A stretch of DNA of 64,000 bases from Mactromeris polynyma (Eukaryota > Mollusca > Bivalvia > Venerida > Mactridae). The stretch spans positions 2,996,912 to 3,060,911 of the forward strand of contig JASFXZ010000014.1 of assembly GCA_032209605.1 (NCBI GenBank). Direction: 5' to 3'. Positions 54,426 to 64,000 of the stretch are shown piece by piece (the stretch's first letter is position 1; every line of letters starts with the position of its first letter). The notes beneath the pieces are model-generated. The model had not been told where the DNA came from. It ran no database searches and saw only the letters and a program-made list of their open reading frames with translations. Both the position numbers and the translations under genes were made by a program.

Positions 54426-57278
54426 CTGGTTCGAATGATAAATTATACGTAGTAAAGTTTTCGTATTTTCATTGAGGCAGTGAGTCATACATTTATATCA
54501 TATTTATATCATATTTATAACACTGCCTAACTAAATATAAAAGCATAACAGGTCATACTGCAAGAACGTTGTGTAAAGGTTACTCCAATATTAAACATAA
54601 TAAGTTGCTTGTAAGTAATGAATGTCTCGAAAGTGGAGTGACCTTGACCCTTACAAACAACACATCTCATCATACCCAACATCTGAGAAAAGTTTCATCA
54701 GGATCTCTTGCATTTTTGTCGGAAACGTTCTAGCTGTTCCACAAAGCTTTTCAGACAGACGGACAACAACACGTGATTACAATACCCCTCCCTTGAGATG
54801 CGTATTAGTTTTAATTATAAACGCATCAGGAGCAAATGTCTACATGAGTATCTATTGCCAAGTAAACTCATATTCAACTGTTAAGAATGTTTAGACGTGT
54901 TATTTTTAATATATATACACTGTTGCCATAGTAACGTTTTTATAACTGAATATTACATAACTTGATGTCATATCATAAATCATGACTAAACAAGAATAAA
55001 CACATACAAAAAATCATAAAATGAGACAAAAACTCGGCTAATCTCCATTTATTCATAAAATCACAAGATAAATATTCAAAATTGTTTAAAAATGAAAAGA
55101 AACATGTGATCATTGTTCTTGAAGTTTCTAAAATGTAAGATAATCACTTAAAAGCGACATCAAAATATTACCTTTTTTGTTATAAAATTGGTTGCCGAGG
55201 CAACAATAAACTTATCAAAATGAACAAATAAATCGAGATTAGCTGTTAAAAAATCACAGAATGCACAAAAATATAAAACGTTTGACAAGATGGATGGAGG
55301 GATTGAAAGGAAAGGGAATAAAATTTAGATTTTGTACAAATAACAATTACTTCACATACCTTTGCAACAATTAACATCACAATAAAACTATTGAAACAAA
55401 AATACAATATATATCACAGTTGGGTGTATAAACATGCACAAATATATAAATAAATATCTTCTTTGAATAGAGAGATATGTTGTATATTGTGATATGGTAA
55501 AACTGTTCACATCACATGTTCATAATAAAATGGTCAATAAAATATTTTTTATTATCCAGCTTTTTCCTTGAATAATAATCAAATAATTTAAGAAACAAAC
55601 TGAGAACCAGTACATTTTAAGATATATGCCAAAACCATATACATAGTTAGTAAGTGGTAAACTTCGTGACATGGAAATGATTGCAAATTTTGTGAATTCG
55701 AGAAAGTTGCGAAAATATCAATCAGAGTAAATTTCCTTGTTATAACAAGCATCTATTTTACGTAACAAACAGTTCAATGTATTGTTACGCATTTTGATGA
55801 ATCAAAAACATTTCCGCTAACGAAACGTCTGAAATTGCTGATTCGTCAACTTTTAGACACATGAAATTATTCACTCATTCAGTAAAAACATGAGCATTTA
55901 TGGACTAACGACTGATTCAGACCAAACCCTCTTAGCAACTGGTATCTGAGTTGAACTTCAATAAAGTGATAATGTATTTACAATGATAAGCATAAACTTT
56001 AGTAGTTTTCATCACAATGCCTTAAAATATTCATGCAAATTAATTTTCTTCGAATACACACCGAGTACGTTAAAACACTAATTATACTGGTAATGTGTTG
56101 TCTATAATGAGTATCTACACTTTCTGAATAATGAAAACAGAACATATATTCTGGTGCAAAATAAATACATAGCATTCCCATCACCCATTCAATGCAAGAT
56201 TCACCACATAGTCCCCATTCATACGATTAATTTAAATCTGTTCTTTCAATCATTAAAATAAATCCTAATAGTCCGAGAAAGTAACGCAACAACAACTAAA
56301 ATTTCAAGTCTCACATTAGGGTGGCAACTATGAATACAGAGTATCTTTTTGCCAAAGCATTTAACTTAAAAAAAAAACAAAAAACTTACTAAGGCGTAAA
56401 AAATATGTTTGTTTCAGCTTTTTAGGCCTTACTACTAAAGAACACCCTTTGACCTTGAAAACTGTTCTTTTCATCAGGTGCTCGCTATTTTCATAATAAT
56501 CCGAATGCAGTATGTGCATTTTGGGATTTAAAAACGTGTTCTTTATATCCAAATGTTCTTTACATCAGTGTTCTTTATTAGCACGTTTTTCTGTACCAGT
56601 CAAGATCAAAGTTGGAATAAGAATATTAATGTTTGACTTGAAATTTTCGTCGCTGTTAACAGCTGTAAGCATTGATCATAAAGTAAATTATCAATAGATT
56701 GCTTTATATGCTGGCGTTTGCAACAAAAAATATTTCTATGCAAAATCAGCTCTGTAGTTACAACTGTATATCATTCTCTAGATATGATATAAAGACAGCG
56801 CAAAAATGATAAATAAGGCAAACAAGTTTATTCTGGAATGATAAAATAATAATAAAAAAATAAAGAAAAGGCAACATCGATTAGTGATATCACAAAATGA
56901 TACAATTGTTCTTAAAACGTTTATACACTAAACGTCAACCAATCAGAAGTCTCCATCCAAATATTAAACCAATCAAATGTCTTGTCACACAGTTGCTTGT
57001 AATCCATACTGGTCTAGTGCCCATTTACTTCTGACCCTGAGAAAGTAAAAGAAAAAAACAAGTGTATAGTGTTGGCAAGTCACACAGCAAAATGTCACGT
57101 GAATATTAGGGGTCGTCTCAGAATAAAGAAATGAATTACAAATTTATAATCCAAATCTACACGAATACTTTACGAATTACTTACTGGTAAGTTTTTACAT
57201 AAGTGAAATTTACATAAGAAATAATTTTTATGAATTATTATGTATAATAACGATCAAATGAGGGCTGCTATGGGATTT
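54426..57278. other. Intergenic, no gene
   Basis: AT-rich. A 90-codon frame at 54622-54894 covers sequence of interspersed-repeat type (GACCTTGACCCTTACAAAC, TCAGACAGACGGACAACAAC) and is not a gene. It may be the far 3' side of the IQ-repeat gene's transcript, but no evidence sets its end. Confidence 0.45.
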
Positions 57279-57468
57279 ACAACCTCTTCTGTGAGTGACA
57301 TCATTTCAAGAAAACACAACATGTGATGTCACTATGTGCGAGCAAGAAACAATATTTACTCCATCTGGTCACTTCGTTGTCATATGGAGAAAATATTGGT
57401 TACAGTCGGTACATGGTGACATCACATATCATGTTTTCTGGAAATGACGTCACTCGAAGAAGAGGTTG
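57279..57468. mobile_element. Foldback element with about 50-bp arms
   Basis: Left arm AACCTCTTCTGTGAGTGACA through ACATGTGATGTCAC. The right arm runs GTGACATCACATATCATG through GTCACTCGAAGAAGAGGTT. The spacer is about 85 bp. No coding content. Confidence 0.8.
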
Positions 57469-60400
57469 GAAATCGTACAGCGGCGCTCAAACAGTAAATA
57501 AAAACAGCATATTTTTCAACATGGCACCATTGACTTTTGCACGCACTGCAATTTACACGTGCAAACATAGTTAGGTTTCTGAGACTATTCGGTACAACCC
57601 CTAGGTGCGGTGCGTTGTGCATTTCTCTTCCACGTGCGTAACAACCGAATGCCAGACTACCTCAAAAACATGAATAAGTCCGCTTTCTGTATTGTATTCA
57701 CTAATATATTCTAGATATCCTATATTCCAGCTAAATGAAGATTATACAATGACATGCACATAAACGAAAACAATCTTGAGCAATATATCGGTGCGAACAA
57801 TAAGTCTATACAAAAATACAGACAATATCACAGTATAAAGTGTTCATATTTAATTTGTATACATAATATATATCACAGTATCTTGCAAAATCTACAGTCT
57901 CTCATCTCTACCTCAAATCACCGAATCACTCAATAACTTACCAAATTGGGTGATATCAATAATTCCTTAACTTAAAACTGAGTGTTGGACATAACACTAT
58001 TGTAACCAATTTTTGGTAAAGAAATGGGTGCAGTCATGTTGACCAACCATTCAAAATATTCCGAAATTATATAATCAAGGTTCAACAGCAATCATTAAAA
58101 AAATGGGGTATCATCATTCTCTAATAGTGACACAGTCTTAAAATAGTTTTCAATATTCATATTTATGTACATGAATGTATATCCTACTAAAGTTCAAAAT
58201 GCAAAATAGTAACTCTTTTTTTTCAAATGTTTTTCAAAATTTAAAAGAATCATGCATTCACAATACAACAGCAAACACAGATTGCTACCAATAGCCGTGT
58301 GAACACCTCATACCATAATACTAGGAAATGAAGGATTATAAAAGTTTAAAAAAATGCCCTATATACAAATAGTTTCGGTAACTCAATAATGCTTTAATCT
58401 AGCCTTTCTTAAGCATTCTCAGATGAATTCAGAACAAAACACTGATGAAGTCAATTTTCTTCAAGATATTCTGACCCTAGCATGGCATGTATACATGTAT
58501 GTATTTATTAAATAAATAAAGTAAAAACCAATAAAATATAACAACAATTCAACATGCAAGAAAGAAAACCAAACAAATGAGCTTAAATCTAGTGAAGGGG
58601 TCAACATCATTTAATATTTATTCTAAATCTCTTCCACAAAATTGTGTATTCAATATTTTTATAAAAAACCAACAAAAATTGCAATTGATTAATACAAAAA
58701 TTTGCATAGAAAAGTAAAAATTCTTGTTTATGTCACAAGTACGTAATGAACGCCCCCTATATTTCTGCATAAAAAACGTTAACCTGATAAGATTAAACAT
58801 TCTAGGAGGGTCGTTACTTAATATGAAACTGTATCACTGCAATGTTACATAGCCCACAAATTTAAGCCAAAAACATCGTCTATTTATATCATTAATCAAT
58901 CCTATGAGTATAGAGGTAACAGGTCCAATGTTCAACTGCTCAGTTGAAAACAGCAAACATTTCTATAATTCTATCTAATATAATCTGTAAACTATCCTTT
59001 AAACTAGGAACTAAACTGGTAAACAAACACTGCTGGCCAATTTGTATACAAATCTGAATACAAAATCTATCGGGATAAACGTTGGGTAAACGTCAGCATG
59101 CAAGACTTGCTTTACATAACATAAAGATAAAATAACATCAACAAGTGACTAGATAAAATATGATCAATCATGCATGATACATCTATACACCATATAAAAA
59201 TGTAACAACAAAAGTACAAAGTTATAGAATATGTAAATAATACATAGTTAATGATTGTTGACATACAAAACAAGCATAAATATAGGAGATTGCCGATACC
59301 AAAACACTTACTGGTAAGAAATAGTTATTGACTATGGTTTCGCTGTGAGTTAATTCATACGAAAGATATGTATTTATCCACAAAAATGATCATTAATGAC
59401 TCTATTCTTAAAACATCTCACTTAAAAAATCTCAAGATCTCAATTGGTCATCTTATGCTAATTAGGCAATGTGCATAGTTAAAAATGTTCTTCCAGTAAA
59501 AACCTAGCCTAGAGTTTATAAAACAGAGCATCTGATTGGTTATTTCTTAACTCAACCTAGATACTGACCAATGGCAAGGCTCCATTTTTAAATTCAATTT
59601 AATAACCTCTATCTTAGATGTTATAGATCAAATCCTTTGTTGTCACCTTAACTTGACAGAAAATGTACCAAGATATAAGTTAAAACCTTCGCATGAACAA
59701 TTCAGACCATGAGACTTTTTATAAAGAATAAAAACGAGTCCATCAACAACATTATCTACGAAAATTACTGTTTTAAATAATTTGAAAATCTAAAATAGTG
59801 AAATCGAAAAGAAATCTACATCTAAAATAAGGCAAACTGTGCACGCAGCGGGAATTTTATGCTTGTTTTTACAAAGTTTTCGATAAAAATATGGATAAAA
59901 AATATTCATGCTTTCGAGTAAAGGAATATAATAATACACAAATCTCTTGAAAAAAATTCACGCCATATCACCCAAAATACAACAGTAATTTATAATAGTG
60001 AAAAGTTAAACATCAAGACATATTAGGGTATTAATCAAAATACCTACCAGGCCCCTATACAAGATAGTGGCCCTTTTTAAATATAACTGTTTATTACTTA
60101 GCTTCTAAATATCACAATATAATAACTATCCAATAAAATGTAACAGAATTATTAACAAGAGCATCACAACTGGGTGCAGACGCTCGTCCACAGGTTACAT
60201 CATCGCTCGGACTTAATACTTCCTTAGTTACTGAGCTCAAAGAATTATTTAACACTTCAGTGGACACAGATGCTGACGCAGACGACAATGATCAAGCTAC
60301 GACAACAGCTCTTCATTTATTCAAAACAGACAATCGAAAAATACATTTAACATAGCCTAGTTCCTATACTGGCCCCTTTTTAGATCAAAGTTGTTGTTAT

Positions 60401-60692
60401 AAGTGAGAACAAGGACCAGTGACAAATAAGTAGCCTCACAATGACAAACAACAATAGTGCATGAGAAACAAGTACATTGTAACAATGGGTGACATGACAA
60501 AAACACCACTGCTTGCACTACTTGCACAATCTTCAGAAAGAAGGATTTGTCGTATAATACTGCATGGAGGGTATATATATAGCATCTAATGGCTTGACAG
60601 CTATATGCGCATTTTACGTATATCGATAACCTTTTAATAGCTCGAAACCCGTTCAGTTCTATCATTATCTACTAACTTGCAGAATAATTTGA
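57469..60692. other. Intergenic or distal 3' UTR, no gene
   Basis: AT-rich. A repeat-like block at about 60155-60320 (AACAAGAGCATCACAACTGG ... ACGACAACAGCTCTTC) resembles short interspersed elements. No supported ORF. Confidence 0.45.
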
Positions 60693-61440
60693 TTACCGTA
60701 TATTACCGGCCATAAGTCGATCTCAGCCATAAGTCGAGGGTGTAGTTTTGTCTGTAAAAAGGGAAATTTAGGCTTACCCCTTCCATAAGTCGAGGGGGGA
60801 CTTAGGCAGGATGAAAATAGACTCCCAAATTCGACAGCCAACTCACGATCTCCCGATTTTGAAAGTAAACATTGTAAACTTTTGTTATGGGGTATTTTTT
60901 AGTTCATTCCTGACTGATTCACTTCAATTAGACTGGTTCACTGCAATTATTTGCCAAACTGATAACCAAAAGTGTAAAATCGGGATACCAGACAGAAATA
61001 ATCTCTAAACCAAAATACCATGTGACTCTTACTTGTCAACAGAAATAATCTCTAAATACTCTCTAAACCAAAATACCATGTGACTCTCACTTGTCATCTT
61101 GTTTATTCAAGTTTCACACGTATCTATTGTATTCAGATATGACAATTGGCAATAAAATTGTTAATTGGCGACTCTTTAAAAAGGGATGACCCCCAGATTA
61201 TGATTTAAATTGCAGAATATAGCTATTAATAGCGTATAATATGGATGAAGACATGACATGGTATTGGCAATATAGCAGTGATACGATGGTGTCAGTTCTT
61301 AATTTTAAGCCCGGTTTATGTTACCAACTGGTCGTATTTTGTTTGATTTTCATCTGTTACTCATCCATAAGTCGACCTGTGACTTTTGGTGATTTTTTTT
61401 AGTAAAAAAAACTCGACTTATGGCCGGTAATATACGGTAA
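60693..61440. mobile_element. DNA element family H with perfect 28-bp terminal inverted repeats
   Basis: Termini TTACCGTATATTACCGGCCA plus eight more bases ending AAGTCGA (60693-60720) are exactly mirrored at 61413-61440. A TA is available as target duplication at each end. GGCCATAAGTCGA-type motifs also repeat just inside both ends. The interior has a 65-codon chance frame but no transposase. A second, reversed partial copy of the interior is at 41610-41910. Confidence 0.9.
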
Positions 61441-62633
61441 CAACAAACATGCTCTGAATTTTTTTAAAATACTGAGTTAAAATTTAAAAAAAATTATCCT
61501 GAACTTTTACTTGAAACACCAAACACTAGATATTCCATCCGATATGAAACCTGCTGAGCTTCGAACATCTCAAAACTTAAATTTGTAATTTATTCTGAAA
61601 TATACTTATATCTGAACCTAAAATCTAAACCACATGCAGTTCTACAATTATTAAAAACCTTTCACTAGAAACTATGCAGTAAATACTGTGCCAAGCAGGG
61701 TTTGGGTAAATTTATGATACATATACAGAATTTGTTAAATCTAACCATCGTGAAGAAGAGGAAAAAAACAGATTCCAACCGAACAGCAAACACTAGATGT
61801 AAATCAACATTTTTTCTATGATTTCTCAGTTTTAAACATACTGAATGAAATAGACAGCTTGGAATCTGTTTTAAAATAAATCGGTGGAGAATGGCTACAA
61901 CACCATAAGACCAGTTCATACACTTTTAATTATGAATTATTTTAAATCACCATTCCAAAACTTTTAATACTAAGACATGTATGAGAAGACATAGAATGAA
62001 GTCTTTAAGCATTTCTCTGATTTACATTTATAACAAGAAATTCATTAAATATCAATTACCAAATTCATTTCAACATTCAGAAAATCTAAAGGCAAACGTA
62101 TCTCATACATGTGAACCTTTTCTGGTCACTATCTCACAAAAGGTCTCAAATTATGAAACATTTAACTTTACAAGCGATCACAGGATATTCCAGCAATCTG
62201 TTCGTAAGTCCAGTGACGTCACCACACCGGGTGGTCTCCTAATTTCTCTTTTATTTTCTCTGTGTAGCAGTTAAAAGTCAAATTTTAAACTAAGCCCCTA
62301 AAAAAGGACAAATATTATGCCAGTCTGGGTCCTACTTCCAACTTTAACATTGATATTCAAACCTAACTTTATGATGGCTGTATAATCCAAACACCCAATC
62401 AAGTAATTACAAACTAATATAATTCAAAAACCCCAATTTTCAACTTAGTAATGTGAATTGTGCATCAATATGCCATGTTTACACAAACATTTAGCTCTAA
62501 AATTCCAATTCAGATAGATCAGATCAATGGTCAAGGGAGAAACAAGTCTTATCGGATTCCATATCTATATGCAAACAAACTCCCTTACCCCTCGAGATAC
62601 AGTCACACTTTTCTCTCATACCAATTGTCAACC
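61441..62633. other. Probable 3' flank of the IQ-repeat gene, nothing recognised
   Basis: Follows the stop codon of the minus-strand IQ gene. A 97-codon forward frame at 61981-62274 has no recognisable feature. Confidence 0.45.
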
Positions 62634-64000
62634 TTACATTTCAGCTCTTAAATCTCTCTTGATTTCTCTGGCTTGATGACTTCTGAACGCACACACAATT
62701 ACATCAGCAGCTTCATGCTTCCTTCTCAATGTTACATTCATTGCCTCATCCCTCATTCTTAATCTCTTCCCATTCTCACTACTTCTCACAATATAACCTT
62801 TCACTACAGCCTGTATACTAGAAGCCGCATTATTCAGAACTTTCTTCCTTTGTTTCATAGCATTCCTATAAACGTTTCTATTCCAATACCCCCTGAATGT
62901 CTTTTGTATTAATATTGCCGCTTTTTCTTCCTTTGTCAACCTTTTTGTTACACTCAGCACCCTCCTTGGCGTCCTTTGTGTTACTAATGCCTTTCTCTCC
63001 AATCTTTCTAACATTTCCTTTCTTGTAACATAAGCTCTGAAAGCATCTTGAAGTTCTGTGGCTTTTTTATGGAAGACTATAAGAGCTCTAGAATTCTTCA
63101 TAAGAAGTTCATCAACTGATATTGTTAGCAGTTTACCAGAATTGGTTCTGGCACTTATTAATCCAGTTGGAGGTGGTTCAAGACTGGCTATCATTTCCAT
63201 TTCCTTCTCTATATCTTTTCTAACAGAGTAACCTCTATATAGAGCCTGAATCTTCACTGCAGACTGGTACCTTAACTCGTCATGCATTTTCACTTCCTGG
63301 CTTTTCCGTATTTCCTTTGCCCTAAACACAGCTTGCACAGCGCTAGCTCTTGCGTATCTCTGTCTGTTTAATATCTCCTTCTTAAACCTTGCGGTTCTAA
63401 ATGCTAATTGTATAACAGATGCAACTGTATTTGTTTTTTCTTTCAAAGAGGACATATGCCTCTTCATTTCTGTTTCCACTCTATGCCTCCTAGCCCTGAA
63501 TCCTGCCTGAATAACTGACGCATAATTACTTCTTAATTTTTCCTCATCAGACAATTTTATCATCTTATCTCTTCTAGTACAATATCCTTTAACTGTTGAT
63601 TGAATTCTTTCTGAAGACTGGCTCCTTCGAGTTACATAATCCCACATCCTATTTACCATCTCTTCAACAGTATCTACAGCTACAGTATGTATTTCTTTCA
63701 CATGTTTTTTCTCACTAGCCTCTTTTCTGCCCAAGTGACCTCGGTAGGTTGACTGAATTTTGAGAGCAGCCAGCTGTTGCCTTTCCTGTAGTAACTGCTG
63801 ATCCGTCTGACACTTTCTTCTAGCATTCATGCCATGGAATGAACATTGGATGCGGGTTGCTGCTTTAATTTGTCTGACCATTTTCTCCTTAAACTGTCTG
63901 TTACTCCTTCTTACAAGATGAGCCTTGTATGTCGCTTGCAATAGAGTAGCAGATACTCTCTGTTCTCCCATTGTTTTCAAATGAGCCTTTAGTTCCTGCC
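62634..64000 (-). CDS. IQ-motif-rich protein, C-terminal part, continues past the right edge
   Basis: A single open frame of at least 455 codons ending in TAA at 62634-62636. It is open to the window edge and has no ATG before it, so the start lies outside. It holds about twelve IQ motifs (IQxxxRGxxxR type). Counting residue 1 at 63980, they lie near 13, 43, 74, 125, 156, 189, 214, 243, 309, 357, 388 and 427. Good examples are KIQSTYRGHLGRK, KIQALYRGYSVRK and LIQKTFRGYWNR. Spacing is often 29-33 residues. The rest is basic and probably helical. IQ motifs usually bind calmodulin or light chains. ASPM and other IQ-repeat cytoskeletal proteins are the nearest idea, but no ASPM-specific part is in view, so I give no name. 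Confidence 0.88.
   Translation of the reverse strand, partial: QELKAHLKTMGEQRVSATLLQATYKAHLVRRSNRQFKEKMVRQIKAATRIQCSFHGMNARRKCQTDQQLLQERQQLAALKIQSTYRGHLGRKEASEKKHVKEIHTVAVDTVEEMVNRMWDYVTRRSQSSERIQSTVKGYCTRRDKMIKLSDEEKLRSNYASVIQAGFRARRHRVETEMKRHMSSLKEKTNTVASVIQLAFRTARFKKEILNRQRYARASAVQAVFRAKEIRKSQEVKMHDELRYQSAVKIQALYRGYSVRKDIEKEMEMIASLEPPPTGLISARTNSGKLLTISVDELLMKNSRALIVFHKKATELQDAFRAYVTRKEMLERLERKALVTQRTPRRVLSVTKRLTKEEKAAILIQKTFRGYWNRNVYRNAMKQRKKVLNNAASSIQAVVKGYIVRSSENGKRLRMRDEAMNVTLRRKHEAADVIVCAFRSHQAREIKRDLRAEM

Noticed and set aside
54622..54894. 90-codon frame
   Set aside because: Overlaps interspersed-repeat sequence (GACCTTGACCC, CAGACAGACGGAC) common in mollusc introns; no domain.
61981..62274. 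97-codon forward frame antisense to the IQ-gene 3' flank
   Set aside because: No recognisable feature, typical of AT-rich chance frames.

Overview
The window looks like nuclear DNA of an animal, most likely a bivalve mollusc. The DNA is AT-rich, genes are split by many GT-AG introns, and tRNA-derived SINEs, small inverted-repeat DNA transposons (MITEs) and minisatellites sit between and inside the genes. The species call is an inference from this repeat style. Gene names come from remembered family sequences, not from a search.

Layout. 1-1290 is a minisatellite with a 17-bp base unit. 1291-9635 holds no confident gene, only SINEs, MITEs and one doubtful 60-codon ORF. 9636-19916 (+) is a complete 12-exon DCAF13/SOF1 gene (444 aa), a WD40 protein of small-subunit rRNA processing. 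21466-22803 (-) is an intronless class A GPCR of 445 aa. 22804-32968 is gene-poor and rich in nested MITEs. 32969-36724 (-) is a five-coding-exon clavesin-like CRAL-TRIO lipid-transfer protein (332 aa), with a probable 5' UTR exon at 40878. Its 5' intron contains a 30-bp minisatellite cut in two by a 1.1-kb TA-flanked DNA element. 42773-51667 (+) is a nine-exon TSEN2 gene, the catalytic subunit of the tRNA-splicing endonuclease. It keeps its Tyr/His/Lys catalytic triad, has a large acidic linker, and its last exon runs into a foldback element. 51823-62633 holds repeats only. 62634-64000 (-) is the 3' part of an IQ-motif-rich protein that continues past the right edge.

The genes do not form a pathway; they are ordinary, independently transcribed animal genes. 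DCAF13 (rRNA maturation) and TSEN2 (tRNA splicing) are both RNA-processing genes, but nothing here links them. The clavesin-like and TSEN2 genes are head to head and could share a promoter region.

I found no new multi-gene system. The observations most worth checking are (i) a foldback element that appears to supply the last codons, stop codon and polyadenylation signals of TSEN2; (ii) a DNA element that split one minisatellite into two arrays that then diverged; (iii) 17-bp arithmetic in the left-edge satellite; (iv) several nested MITE families with TA target sites; and (v) a 3' UTR hairpin array that begins inside the last codons of the clavesin-like gene.
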